Shown here: in pieces, positions 45,036-56,654 of the stretch | How positions within the stretch are numbered: position 1 is the stretch's first letter | How the letters are laid out: each line of letters starts with the position of its first letter | Origin: Candidula unifasciata | Lineage: Eukaryota > Mollusca > Gastropoda > Stylommatophora > Geomitridae | Reading direction: 5' to 3' | Assembly (NCBI GenBank): GCA_905116865.2 | Contig: CAJHNH020008532.1 | Coordinates: 1,118,487 to 1,182,486 of the forward strand | Length of the DNA stretch: 64,000 nt | The notes under the pieces: model-generated | Seen by the model: the letters and a program-made list of their open reading frames with translations, nothing else | What the model was told of the DNA's origin: nothing | Database searches by the model: none | Position numbers and translations under genes: made by a program

Positions 45036-45310
45036 TCTGCTGTCTCAGCTGTAGCAATCCTACTGTATTAGCTATAGCAATCTTACTTTCTTAGCTGTAG
45101 CAATCCTACTGTCTCAGCTGTATAACTCTTGTTGTTTTCACACTGAGGCTACAAAAAAATTGTCAGTCTATTGACCCCCCCCACATTTTTTTACTACAGG
45201 CTGTGGGGACCGAGGCCTGCCTCCCAATATTGTCAACATGATGGCACACCTGACATATGCAGTTGTCTTCTGCTGGCTTTTCTCTATTTCACATGGTAGA
45301 GCACTTTAAT

Positions 45311-45560
45311 ATGAAATGGTTTGGTCACCTAATGAGAATGGAACCAACGATGCCAGCATCAAGAGCATACAACATGAAAATCGAAACAACAAGAGGCAGG
45401 GGAAGACCAAGAAAAAGATGGATTGAAGGAGTCACGGACAACTTGAGACTTCATAACATCACGGCATATGAAGCGACTGAGCGCGCCCTGGCTCGGTTGC
45501 TGATCATCTGATAGACTGCGACGCCTAGCGGCACAAGCAGATTTTGACAAAAGAAGAAGA
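45311..45560 (+). mobile_element. Short 5'-truncated LINE end with (AAG)n tail
   Basis: Reads MKWFGHLMRMEPTMPASRAY and RGRGRPRKRWIEGVTDNLRL, the C-terminus of an RTE/jockey-like reverse transcriptase, ending in AAGAAGAAG. A perfect 13-bp target duplication AGAGCACTTTAAT flanks it at 45298-45310 and 45561-45573. Sharp ends suggest a recent insertion. Confidence 0.92.
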
Positions 45561-45573
45561 AGAGCACTTTAAT

Positions 45574-46429
45574 TGTGCCTTGATGTATTTACTTCACTGT
45601 TATTTATGTTTTTGTACTTTTGTTTATTGTTGTTTGTGTTCGATCATAAGGCTTGTCACTGTAACATCTGATATATATTACCTGTACATTTGTAATTTTT
45701 GAAAAACTGTCTATACTCTGGTGTTTTTGGTTTGTTTACAGTAAAATTAAGGGTGTAGGCATCTGTAGTTTAGGCATTGTGAATGTTCTTCATAATGCCG
45801 AGATATCTTGTTCGATTCGGTCCACTGACAGTTTGGCAACATGGTGTTGAGAGACGACCGCAGTGCAGTGGTCAATTACTGAATGAAACAAAAAATACCC
45901 GGTGAAAAACAAACAGCCCAAACTAGGGTTGCTTCTGTACAGCAGTTTTCTCCAAGCTGCAACCCGTGATCTAAATCTAGGTGGGCTGCACAAAATTCTG
46001 CTTAATCATGTAAGGAGGTAGGGTAAGTGGTGTTTCTCTTGCGGTCTGTAGAATGAACACCGGAAGAACATCCTTTTTGTGTGAAAAGACTTTCTCAGCC
46101 ATTTTTATGATGATAACCACATTAGCTCAATATTGTGATGTTGTGACATCAGATGTAACAGATAAACTCTATCTACGTTTGTTTTTGTTTCTGCGTGTCG
46201 TCAAGGCTGTCAGGTGGGTCGTAGGTGTAGAACACTGCTTCCAAGGATAAAACTAACTGTTATCTTGTTTTTCTTTGGTACTACTCACGAAAGTCATCCC
46301 ATCTCGTCGGCAGCGAGATTTTATAAGGTTTCCTACGGGCTGTCCTATGTTTTAAGGGTGCCGAAAAGTGGCTTGGGTTCTTTTGACATGGCCGACGCAC
46401 TGTCTCACAGACAAAAGTGCGCAAATTTT
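45574..46429. other. Intergenic, nothing recognised
   Basis: Unique-looking sequence between the short LINE end and the next LINE fragment. No coding frame convinces. Confidence 0.45.
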
Positions 46430-47295
46430 TTTTTTTTTTTGTCTTCGCCCTTTTTAGCATGCTTTCAGAGTGTGTGTATCTTGTTCTCTAGCCCCCGGCA
46501 AACTGCAGTGACCGCCTCCACCTCCATTCTCATGCTAGATGTCATGGTATCATATTCCTGGCTGTTCTCCACTAAAGATTTTCCATTGGCTTTTGCTACG
46601 AAACCCCAGGCACTTCTCTTCCCTCTTAATACAGAACCACCTTTGTAGATAATCAGATCATCAGGACGAGAATTGTCGTCAATCAACTGTTGGAGTTCCA
46701 CCTCAGTAGCCCCAGCTGGCCACTCTCTGCACTCATGGCCTAATGGGATCATGACCCTACACAGGTAAGACCTTTTCTCTGGTACTCTGACCCACTCCTC
46801 TCCTCGCCCAATGTTCTTCAGCATGCTTACCTGTCTTATTGTGTCTTCTGCTTGAGCCATTCGTGATTTTCTCCTTTTCAGACCTGATGCTTAACAGCAT
46901 CCACAGCTTCATATAAAGGGTGTTCTTTGCAGTTACTCTGAGGTATGACTTAGCCTGCAGCAGCTTTAAGTAAAGTAAAGTAAAGGTCCCTTATTACGCC
47001 TTTGGCGCATCGGGTAATGGGCAGAGCGTCTAATATTTTTACAGACCAATCGGCACTGGATGGGTAATGTGGTCAGCATTACGTCGGCTGTCTTTACTTC
47101 CCCAGGACAGTCATCCTGGTACCCTTTTTAGGCTGGGTCAACCTGCGACGCCCCATACTACGATAAAAATCCACGCAGCCAGCAGTGGGTTTCGATCGTG
47201 GTACATTGGATTATGAGTCGGACTCGCAACGCCTTAGCCACGGACGCCGCAGCAGCAGCTTTAGCCTATCTGCAACAGTTGGCAGTGCAAAGATG
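46430..47295 (-). mobile_element. LINE second-family fragment, interrupted by a SINE
   Basis: Minus strand reads [24 protein letters not shown], then (below the SINE) [40 protein letters not shown] and LIIYKGGSVLRGKRSAWGFV. This is the same region as 25485-26579. The RNase H catalytic Asp in IIYTDG is Lys here (IIYKGG), with further frame breaks. Confidence 0.85.
46969..47251 (-). mobile_element. tRNA-derived SINE (family A) nested in a LINE
   Basis: The minus strand starts GCGGCGTCCGTGGCTAAGGC (A-box like) and has a degenerate B box near GATCGAAACCC, then a non-tRNA body. It ends in TTTACTTTACTTTACTT. A 12-bp target duplication GCAGCAGCTTTA lies at 46957-46968 and 47252-47263. Confidence 0.88.
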
Positions 47296-47780
47296 TAACA
47301 CGTGCACACAATCTTGGTGTCTCTTGTACATCCAAGGATCAGTATGTTAATATTATATAGATATTCTTTAGTGTCTCTCTTGATCTGACCACCCATTCTT
47401 ACTTGTTTCAACATCTTGCCATGTAGTCTTGTGTAGTATCATTTAGCTGTTGGCTGTTGCTGTTTTGTTCTGACCATATGACCAAACCATTTAAGTCACT
47501 TTATTTTCTATGAAATAGCTTACCGGTATTGTGCTTACCATTATTCTTAGTTTATCGTTAATGATTGTGTATTTTCTTGATTTTGTTTTCCTGCCGCATT
47601 TTTTTATACATATAACTTTCATATTGTGTGCTAATCAACCAAGGGATATAAACACATGTCACAGTTACATTAAATTTGGTTATCTCCCTTAGCATAGTAT
47701 CTCCTTCCGAAAGCTTTATCTCTAACCCAGTTTTTTCTACTGTGTGGTCGCATGGGGAACAAGTGGCGTATTTTCTACAT

Positions 47781-47962
47781 CAGTGGTTTTCAACCTTTCT
47801 AATGCCGCGACTCTTTAATACAGCTCCTCATGTCGTACAATTATTTCCGTCGCTACTTTATAACTTCAATGAATATGTGTTTTGTGATGGTCTTTGGCGA
47901 CCCTTGTAAAAGGGTCGTTCGACCCAAAAAAAGGGTCACGACCGATAGCTTGAGAACCGCTG
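47781..47962 (+). mobile_element. SPIN-like hAT MITE, 182 bp
   Basis: Starts CAGTGGTTTTCAACC and ends GCTTGAGAACCGCTG, inverted hAT termini. Between them are AATGCCGCGACTCTTTAATA, TTTCCGTCGCTACTT, GATGGTCTTTGGCGACCC and AAAGGGTCGTTCGACCC, which I recognise as the SPIN (Space Invaders) family of non-autonomous hAT elements. Flanks TTCTACAT (47773-47780) and CTGTACAG (47963-47970) share the nTnTACAn pattern of 8-bp hAT targets. The interior is shortened relative to the usual ~220-bp element. Confidence 0.88.
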
Positions 47963-48076
47963 CTGTACAGGATGTTGCAGAACCACAGCTGGAGTAAGAA
48001 TATATGTGTCTCTATGCTTCATGGGCTACACAAAAAGACATAAAAATGTGAACCATGAAACTATAATCAAACTGTT

Positions 48077-48903
48077 AGGGCCGTTCATGACTCTGTGATG
48101 TCCCAAGCACTTCCGTTCATGACTCTGTGATGTCCCAAGCACTTCCGTTCATGACTCTGTGATGTCCCAAGCACTTCCGTTCATGACTCTGTGATGTCCC
48201 AAGCACTTCCGTTCATGACTCTGTGATGTCCCAAGCACTTCCGTTCATGACTCTGTGATGTCCCAAGCACTTCCGTTCATGACTCTGTGATGTCCCAAGC
48301 ACTTCCGTTCATGACTCTGTGATGTCCCAAGCACTTCCGTTCATTACTCTGTGATGTCCCAAGCACTTCCGTTCACGACTCTGTGATGTCCCAAGCACTT
48401 CCGTTCACGACTCTGTGATGTCCCAAGCACTTCCGTTCACGACTCTGTGATGTCCCAAGCACTTCCGTTCACGACTCTGTGATGTCCCAAGCACTTCCGT
48501 TCACGACTCTGTGATGTCCCAAGCACTTCCGTTCACGACTCTGTGATGTCCCAAGCACTTCCGTTCACGACTCTGTGATGTCCCAAGCACTTCCGTTCAT
48601 GACTCTGTGATGTCCCAAGCACTTCCGTTCATGACTCTGTGATGTCCCAAGCACTTCCGTTCATGACTCTGTGATGTCCCAAGCACTTCCGTTCATGACT
48701 CTGTGATGTCCCAAGCACTTCCGTTCATGACTCTGTGATGTCCCAAGCACTTCCGTTCACGACTCTGTGATGTCCCAAGCACTTAACAGATTTTGGTTCC
48801 ACACCCCAGCACAAACCCCACCCCCCTCCCCCCTCCCCCCCCCCCCGCGCTCCGGCACCTTAGAAATTTTAGTGGCCCTTCCCTAGAGCAGCCCTAACAG
48901 CAT
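48077..48903. repeat. Short inverted repeat flanking the 32-bp array
   Basis: CTGTTAGGGC at ~48077 and GCCCTAACAG at ~48892 face each other, with ATAAT outside both. May be remnant transposon ends with the array as interior, or chance. Confidence 0.35.
48085..48785. repeat. 32-bp array, 22 units
   Basis: Unit GTTCATGACTCTGTGATGTC then CCAAGCACTTCC, almost invariant except CATGAC/CACGAC, which occurs in contiguous blocks. Confidence 0.97.
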
Positions 48904-48914
48904 TATGGGACTCT

Positions 48915-49200
48915 GTGCTGTGCTGGAACCCCGAGCTATGCTGGGACCCTGTGCTGTGCTGGGACCCCGAGCTGAGCTGGGACCCCGAGCTATGCTGGGA
49001 CCCTGTGCTGTGCTGGGACCCTGTGCTGTGCTGGGACCCCGAGCTGAGCTGGGACGCCGAGCTGTGCTGGGACCCCGAGCTGTGCTGGGACCCTGTGCTG
49101 TGCTGGGACCCCGAGCTGTGCTGGGACCCCGAGCTGTGCTGGGACCCTGAGCTGTGCTGGGACCCCGAGCTGTGCTGGGACCCTGAGCTGTGCTGGGACC
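48915..49200. repeat. 18-bp array
   Basis: Unit GAGCTGTGCTGGGACCCC, about 16 units, a multiple of three so open in several frames. Confidence 0.95.
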
Positions 49201-49420
49201 CCTACAACAGCCACTCACAGAAATGGCGTGTGATTGGTCACGTGAAATAAGAAGTTTGGAATGGGGCTCGTGGGGCCTCAAGGCAAGTGGACAGCGGGTC
49301 CCTGTGTTAGATGGCACTAGTGCCCTTGTATATATGTCCCTCAAAATATTAACCACAATAAACTATCAAATACAATTTTATTTCTTGAAACTAAACAAAA
49401 CTTACTGATGATGGAAATAA

Positions 49421-49452
49421 TATATGTGTGTGTGTGCGCGCGCGCGTGCGCT
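49421..49452. repeat. Alternating (TG)n(CG)n tract
   Basis: TGTGTGTGTGCGCGCGCGCG, an alternating purine-pyrimidine run of the kind that can adopt Z-DNA. Confidence 0.8.
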
Positions 49453-49744
49453 TCCACTTTATATTTGAAAAAAAGTGTTTTTTCCTGCGTATTTTAGTTG
49501 CAAAGTCTTTGATCAAATCCTGAAACTAATATCGTATGTCACACAGTTGCTTCTAGACTTACTAGAGATAAGGCATCCAGTGTGCCTTGTTGCATTGTTG
49601 CTCTGTTGGGATTTTGTAATATAGTTTACTCGATACAATAAATGCTCAGCTCCAAGGCAGTTGGGAATGTATGTGCTGCCCCCCCCCCAACCCCCCTCCT
49701 TTGTGATGCCCCAAGCACGGGTTTAGTGTACGTAATGATTAGTC

Positions 49745-49925
49745 CAGCCCTGAAAACTATACCTTTATTCGGTCTAAAATTGAAAACAGGGGAACCAAAA
49801 TGCAGCAGACTTTATGCCGGTTTCACTGCAGAAATGTTTGCTCTACTACTAGACTTGACCTGGTATATGGACATCCTTCTGCACAGCTGACGATCTTAAC
49901 TGACTCTTTATCTACGATCCTAGCT
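49745..49925 (+). mobile_element. RNase H fragment of a LINE
   Basis: LKLKTGEPKCSRLYAGFTAE followed, after a frame shift, by QLTILTDSLST, the ...FTAE...LTDS core of LINE RNase H. Confidence 0.55.
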
Positions 49926-50382
49926 TTGAAATAATCTGTAGTCACCTGGATCTTATAGGGAAGATGTTCGTGACTGCTACATATCTGCTCACATGAACAT
50001 GCTCAACTTTGATTGTATCGATACCTGCGATACATGCCAGTGAAATTGCAATAACCAAAAAAAAAAGGTTGGGGGGAAGAGACAGCCATAGCCAGTTAGT
50101 AATAATATGGCTCATGAGAACACACCAAAGAGTAATTTTTGTATTAAATTAGGAGAGGAATATAGCTGTACATTAATGTACGATTCACGTGTGAGGAAAG
50201 GTGGCATTTAAAATACAAGAAAATACGGTAATAGGTGAATATAAAATCCTATTTAATAGAAAATTACAATTTGGTATAAACTTGAATAGGTTAAATTTCC
50301 TATGCAGGATGAAAGATAAAGTACAGCAGGCTAACTGTTGGAGTGTAAGAAATGTATAGTTTGACTGGTGATCAACGACTCA

Positions 50383-50640
50383 ATTTAAGAGGAGCGTCTG
50401 GTCGAACGCTTAAGAACTCAGGGCGAGACGAGACCCGAATTCGAAACATTGGTATGCTTTGGGATTTTATTTCTTCTTTTAATGGCAGAAATAAAATCCT
50501 AACCTGAACAACCTTATGCGACAGCCCTAACCACACGGCCATAAATCCTCAGGTTCAGAGACACTCCCCCCCCCCCCCCCCCACTCCCCCAAAAGTGGTA
50601 AATAAGGGAATAATTGCAGTTTTGTTGTTGTTGTTGCAAT
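50383..50640 (+). mobile_element. SINE-like repeat, family C, second copy
   Basis: Begins near GGAGCGTCTGGTCGAACGC, passes GACCCGAATTCGAAAC (B-box like), and ends ACTCCCCCAAAAGTGGTAAA, parallel to 2988-3180. Includes a C17 run. Confidence 0.55.
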
Positions 50641-50751
50641 GATCGAATAAACCAAACAGGGGACACTTACAGAAATATGTGGCATCGATAAAAACCTTAA
50701 ATGCACTGCCGTGTTTTTGCACATGAAAGAATGCATAGGAAGAAAAACAGA

Positions 50752-50930
50752 GGAAGAAGAAGAAGAAGAAGAAGAAGAAGAAGAAGAAGAAGAAGAAGAA
50801 GAAGAAGAAGAAGAAAAGAAGAAGAAGAAGAAGAAGAAGAAGAAGAAGAAGAAGAAGAAGAAGAAGAAGAAGAAGAAGAAGAAGAAGAAGAAGAAGGTGG
50901 AGGAGGAAAAGAAGAAGAAGAAGAAATAGG
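50752..50930. repeat. (GAA)n microsatellite, about 50 units
   Basis: Nearly pure GAA with one AAAAG interruption. Long GAA runs can form triplex DNA. Confidence 0.97.
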
Positions 50931-50999
50931 TGATGCAGAGGAGGTTCTCATTAACGTCTTTGATGAGTTTGCCTTGACTACGGGAAGTCTGACAATCTA

Positions 51000-51600
51000 A
51001 GTCATGGCAGCAACTCAGGCAGTAGCCTAGCTGGAGACACATACCTTCAGCATATGCATGCCTTCTAGAAGACTCACTGAGTTTGTCCAGAAGGATCGAG
51101 ATATGCTGGGTTCAGGCACAATGGGTCATTCTAAAAAAGTCACGGCTGACAAAAGTCTGTTGCATGTTTGCACTAGGATATGCGGGTGTTCTAGGAAATA
51201 ACAGGCCGATATGATATCTGCTCCCCCCAGAGGCCATGACATTGTAGGGGTGGGAGAGCTTGAGAGCCTCACTGATCTAGTGAGCTAAGCCGGCGGGAAA
51301 TATGTTCTTGGTCGGTTTACCCAAACCGTTGGGAACGTATGTTCCTGGCAGGGTCACCCAAACTGTTGGGAACGTATGTTCCTGGCAGGATCACCCAAAC
51401 CGGACAGTTCATCGGTGAGGGGCCAGACTAAAGATGGCCTTCCGGTCTTCCAGGCTCGGGGGTTAGGCTGAAACTTCAAGAGGAAATAAGTGCCCTAAAC
51501 GTCCGGTGGTCTTGGGACAGAGTCCCTCTGTCAGCATGACGGCATCTCTGACATGGAAAACTGAACTGAAGATTACACAGGACAGTAAAGCAAGGAAAGT
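51000..51600 (+). mobile_element. LINE RNase H-region remnant
   Basis: Frames read GYAGVLGNNRADMISAPPRG (the GH.G..GN..AD block) and a downstream tail. Contains a 2-3x repeat of TTGGGAACGTATGTTCCTGG at 51328-51410. Confidence 0.5.
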
Positions 51601-51689
51601 CCTCTCTGAAGCCTCATGTGCCACTAGGCATCAAGAGAATTGATGATGCTATCTGGTATATAAAATGAATAGACACACAAAACAGTCTT

Positions 51690-51830
51690 ATCGTCCATAC
51701 CATATCTAGCCACTACTTTCTATGTCGTATAGTTTCAATTAATTCTGACACAGATGATCTTCCATGCCATGATGTGAAACTATCCAACATCTCTATGTGT
51801 GTCTCCCTCTGCCTCTTTCCCCCTTCAAAC
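51690..51830. repeat. Dispersed repeat, second copy of 42588-42750
   Basis: ACACAGATGATCTTCCATGC and TGATGTGAAACTATCCAAC. It runs into a 37-bp array. Confidence 0.6.
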
Positions 51831-52040
51831 TATACCACCGTATCGCAGTGTCCCCCTTCACTTCAACTATACCACCGTATCGCAGTGTCCCCCTTCACAA
51901 CTTCAACCGTATCGCAGTGTCCCCCTTCACTTCAACTATACCACCGTATCGCAGTGTCCCCCTTCACTTCAACTATACCACCGTATCGCAGTGTCCCCCT
52001 TCACTTCAACTATACCACCGTATCGCAGTGTCCCCCTTCT
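51830..52040. repeat. 37-bp array, about six units
   Basis: Unit TTCAACTATACCACCGTATC then GCAGTGTCCCCCTTCAC. Confidence 0.93.
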
Positions 52041-53210
52041 CGTGACCTGGCCAACGAACGTAAAGCTTCTCATTCTGATGTGGGCAATCAATTCTGTTCG
52101 TGAGTTAATTTATCTCATCTCTTCATTACTAAATAAACCAAGTTCTAGATAACATATGTTACTATGAAAAGTTTCTTACTATTAATTTTACAACACCAAG
52201 GCTTCTACGCATGAGCAACCCAAGATGGCGACCAGTATCTCTTGTCGTAAATGTCAGGTGGTATCTAGAAGCTAGCTAACCCTGGCAGTTAATTATGGGA
52301 TTATTGACTCGTTTCCTGAACTGTGGCTGATCTTCTTACCGGCAATCTATGGCACCTCAGTGATACTTCACATCGCAAATATTTCCCTCAAATCTGACAT
52401 AAAGGGTTCTTCACATCTCCAACGGTTGAGTGAATATTCGATTGTGCAGGCTGTAGTTCTAGAAATAACAGAACTCAAGGACTTCCAGTGTAGAAGTGGC
52501 AGTTGACAAGTGAGTGGCGTCACCAGAAAACATGGCCGATTTGACAGGAAGGAGCCAGGTGACAGTAGCATAGTGCAGGCTAAATATCACCACATGATAT
52601 TGTTCTATTGTGTCTAAGTTTATCAGTTCAGATCTCCGGTTTTATCTACGGTACATCGTCGTTGTTAAATGCTTTGCTGACTGGCGTAGACGATCATGCC
52701 TCTTTACAATCTGCCATCTTAAACAGCATGTATCAGTCCGTGTGCTGTACATATGCGATAGACATTCGGCCTTAACCCTGCATGAAACTCCACTGTCAGC
52801 TACTATTCTTTTGGAGCAGCTACAGAAATGATATCAACAATAAAACATACTGTTTTGTCTACAACACCTGTGAATATATCTTCTTCTCATGCTTTTGTGC
52901 TCCATCAGTTGTCCCGGCGAAGTGCGGAAGGAGCGGGAGGAGAAGTAAGGATCATCTGTGTACTCTTTATGGTCTGTTGTATAAGTCAGTCTTCATTTTT
53001 GTCAGAGATTCACAGTTTAACGGGAGGGACACAAAACAGGCCACATTCCGAACAACACTAGGAGAACATTCTAGCATTAACTAGGCGAGAAGACGGTACA
53101 ACCTTGCCAGAAAGCCTCATGTTCAGCTGTGGCGAAAGTTCTGCGATTCACATCTCACTGTTACGTAAAATATACCTCGGAAAAGTCCAGCTGGAACACA
53201 AAAATGTCTG
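52041..53210. other. Intergenic, nothing recognised
   Basis: Unique sequence between two arrays. Short frames (up to 100 codons) show no family features. Confidence 0.45.
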
Positions 53211-53214
53211 CCTA

Positions 53215-53745
53215 ACCATATAATCTAACTATATAATCTAATCATATAATCTAACCATATAATCTAATCATATAATCTAATCATATAATCTAATCATATA
53301 ATCTAACCATAAAATCTAACCATATAATCTAATCATATAATCTAATCATATAATCTAATCATATAATCTAATCATATAATCTAATCATATAATCTAATCA
53401 TATAATCTAACCATATAATCTAATCATATAATCTAACCATATAATCTAATCATATGATCTAACCATAAAATCTAATCATATAATCTAACCATATAATCTA
53501 TTCATATAATCTAACCATATAATCTAACCATATAATCTAACCATATAATATAATCATATAATCTAACTATAAAATCTAATCATATAATCTAACCATATAT
53601 TCTAATCATATAATCTAACCATAAAATCTAATCATATAATCTAACCATATAATCTAATCATATAATCTAACCATATAATCTAATCATATAATCTAACCAT
53701 ATAATCTAACCATATAATCTAACCATATAATCTAATCATATAACT
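53215..53745. repeat. 13-bp array, about 40 units
   Basis: Unit ATATAATCTAACC / ATATAATCTAATC, very AT-rich. Confidence 0.95.
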
Positions 53746-53902
53746 GTTTTTAAGGAACGCGTTTTTCCCTTCCATCATTGCAGTCTGTAGAATTAACATC
53801 TCAGGGATGAGAATCAAACACTTAACAAGTGATATTCAACATAACAAGTCAGCAATAAAAGATATTAGCTGAAAACTGTGGCTATTATTTCCCTAAAAAT
53901 GT

Positions 53903-54465
53903 TTGCCCTCGTCCAGGCACGTATATCAGATTGTCTTACCTCCCAGCAGCAGCGCAACAAATGTGTGCCCTCGTCCAGCCACGTATATCAGATTGTCTTA
54001 CCTCCCAACAGCAGCGCAACAAATGTGTGCCCTCGTCCAGCCACGTATATCAGATTGTCTTACCTCCCAACAGCAGCGCAACAAATGTGTGCCCTCGTCC
54101 AGCCACGTATATCAGATTGTCTTACCTCCCAGCAGCAGCGCAACAAATGTGTGCCCTCGTCCAGCCACGTATATCAGATTGTCTTACCTCCCAGCAGCAG
54201 CGCAACAAATGTGTGCCCTCGTCCAGCCACGTATATCAGATTGTCTTACCTCCCAACAGCAGCGCAACAAATGTGTGCCCTCGTCCAGCCAAGTATATCA
54301 GATTGTCTTACCTTCCAACAGCAGCGCAACAAATGTGTGCCCTCGTCCAGCCACGTATATCAGATTGTCTTACCTCCCAACAGCAGCGCAACAAATGTCT
54401 GCCCTCGTCCAGCCACGTATATCAGATTGTCTTACCTCCCAGTAGCAGCGCAACAAATGTTGCCT
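53903..54465. repeat. 62-bp array, nine units
   Basis: Unit CCACGTATATCAGATTGTCT, TACCTCCCAACAGCAGCGCA, ACAAATGTGTGCCCTCGTCC, AG. All three plus-strand frames stay open, giving 180-275 codon artefact ORFs. Confidence 0.96.
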
Positions 54466-54509
54466 CAGCTAGAAGCTGTAATTTTGTGACATCATATTTA
54501 ACAAATCGT

Positions 54510-55247
54510 CTGCTGTCGACATTTCTGTCTGTTTGTCTGTTTGGTTACCTTTCAGATGTCGACGTTTCTGTTTGTTTGTCTGTTTGGTTACCTGTCAGAT
54601 GTCGACGTTTCTGTCTGTTTGTCTGTTTGGTTACCTGTCAGATGTCGACGTTTCTGTCTGTTTGTCTGTTTGGTTACCTGTCAGATGTCGACGTTTCTGT
54701 CTGTTTGTCTGTTTGGTTACCTGTCAGATGTCGACGTTTCTGTCTGTTTGTCTGTTAGGTTACCTGTCAGATGTCGACGTTTCTGTCTGTTTGTCTGTTT
54801 GGTTACCTGTCAGATGTCGACGTTTCTGTCTGTTTGTCTGTTTGGTTACCTGTCAGATGTCGACGTTTCTGTCTGTTTGTCTGTTTGGTTACCTGTCAGA
54901 TGTCGACGTTTCTGTCTGTTTGTCTGTTTGGTTACCTGTCAGATGTCGACGTTTCTGTCTGTTTGTCTGTTTGGTTACCTGTCAGATGTCGACGTTTCTG
55001 TCTGTTTGTCTGTTTGGTTACCTGTCAGATGTCGACGTTTCTGTCTGTTTGTCTGTTTGGTTACCTGTCAGATGTCGACGTTTCTGTCTGTTTGTCTGTT
55101 TGGTTACCTGTCAGATGTCGACGTTTCTGTCTGTTTGTCTGTTAGGTTACCTGTCAGATGTCGACGTTTCTGTCTGTTTGTCTGTTTGGTTACCTGTCAG
55201 ATGTCGACGTTTCTGTCTGTTTGTCTGTTTGGTTACCTGTCAGATGG
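54510..55247. repeat. 43-bp array, 17 units
   Basis: Unit GTCGACGTTTCTGTCTGTTT, GTCTGTTTGGTTACCTGTCA, GAT, nearly identical copies, which suggests recent growth. Confidence 0.97.
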
Positions 55248-55594
55248 ACCTCGAACCAATAGTCCTTGTTTGGGGGGGGGGGGCGGGGGGGGGGGGGGGC
55301 GCAGGTTTAACAAGGTTGAGAAACACTGTCCAGCCTAAAATCGCATTTACTTCCCATTTCGGTACCGATTTTAGGTCTGGCCGAGCGAGCAGCCAAGGTT
55401 AAGCCCCCCCCCCCCCTTTTTTTCCCTTACAAAGAAAATCGTCTGAATGTGGACTGGAACCCAAGAACTTCGGGTCGGCAGGCAGACAATATAGGGAAGA
55501 TGCATCGATTTAAAATCTCCACTTATACGTGTTTTATTTAGAAAAACTGGCATTTGGTCTACAGGTTGCTCCTGCTGTCATACTTCTACATTTG

Positions 55595-55755
55595 TTGACC
55601 TCGACTTCAGACGTCGTATCAATGGTCCTGTCTCGACTTCAGACGTCGTATCAATAGTCCTGTCTCGACTCAGACGTCGTATCAATAGTCCTGTCTAGAC
55701 TTCAGACGTCGTATCAACAGTCCTGTCTCGACTTCAGACGTCGTATCAATAGTTC
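55595..55755. repeat. ~33-bp array, five units
   Basis: Unit CTCGACTTCAGACGTCGTAT then CAATAGTCCTGT. Confidence 0.92.
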
Positions 55756-55792
55756 TAGTTGTTGTCAGTTGTCCAGCTCATGTATTCTATGA

Positions 55793-55965
55793 CGTTCCCC
55801 TGCTGTTAGTTCCCCTGCTGTTAGTTCCCCTGCTGTTAGTTCCCCTGCTGTTAGTTCCCCTGCTGTTAGTTCCCCTGCTGTTAGTTCCCCTGCTGTTAGT
55901 TCCCCTGCTGTTAGTTCCCCTGCTGTTAGTTCCCCTGCTGTTAGTTCCCCTGCTGTTAGTTCCTG
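55793..55965. repeat. 15-bp array, 11 units
   Basis: Unit TTCCCCTGCTGTTAG, exact copies. Confidence 0.97.
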
Positions 55966-56125
55966 TGGAAAGTTTTGCTTGCTATTCCATTTCTGGATTT
56001 TGGTATGTTCCAGGACTTCAGTTTTGCTTGCACGTCGGTTTTACGGATCTAGCTTATTTGTGTGCAGACTGTTGGTTCCTTACATTTTAGGCAACTGCCT
56101 CTGACTTCGAAATTAAGACACAAGA
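55965..56125 (+). mobile_element. Dispersed repeat, family B, partial
   Basis: GTGGAAAGTTTTGCTTGC and GTGCAGACTGTTGGTTCCTT, directly after a 15-bp array. Confidence 0.6.
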
Positions 56126-56214
56126 GGGCGCTGGAACCCACACGGAAACGTCAAAGTATTCAAAGTTAATTATTCCACATATGTATTTGAAAAGGTTAAA
56201 TAAAGTTTGCAACC

Positions 56215-56650
56215 ACAACAGAGTGGGTACCAGTGAGAACAGAGTGGGTACAATGAAGAACAGAGTGGGTGCACGTAAGAACAGGGTGGTTACAGGTAAG
56301 AACAGGGTGGGTACAAGTAAGAACAGGGTGGGTACAAGTAAGAACAGGGGGGGGGGTACAAGTAAGAACAGGGTGGGTACAAGTAAGAGCAGGGTGGGTA
56401 CAAGTAAGAACAGGGTGGGTACAAGTAAGAACAGGGTGGGTACAAGTAAGAACAGGGTGTGCATAAGTTAGAACAGGGTCGGTACAAGTAAGAACAGGGT
56501 CGGTATATGCAAGAACAGTGGGTTCAAGTAAGAACAGGGTGTGCACAAGTTAGAACAGGGTTGGTACAAGTAAGAACAGGGTCAGTATCAGTAAGAACAA
56601 TAGGTTCAAGTAAGAACACTGTGGGTACAAGTAAGAATATGGTGGGTACA
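56215..56650. repeat. 20-bp array, about 21 units
   Basis: Unit GTGGGTACAAGTAAGAACAG. Confidence 0.95.
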
Positions 56651-56654
56651 TTTA

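Noticed and set aside
48085..48785. CRISPR-like regular array
   Set aside because: The 32-bp units are contiguous with no unique spacers, in an animal genome. Same for the other arrays.
50527..51042. Ser/Phe-rich or Glu/Lys-rich ORFs
   Set aside because: Produced by the GAA microsatellite.
53878..55402. Open frames of 180-289 codons in the 62-bp and 43-bp arrays
   Set aside because: All three frames are open because the units lack stops and their lengths are not multiples of three. No start context or splice partners support a protein.
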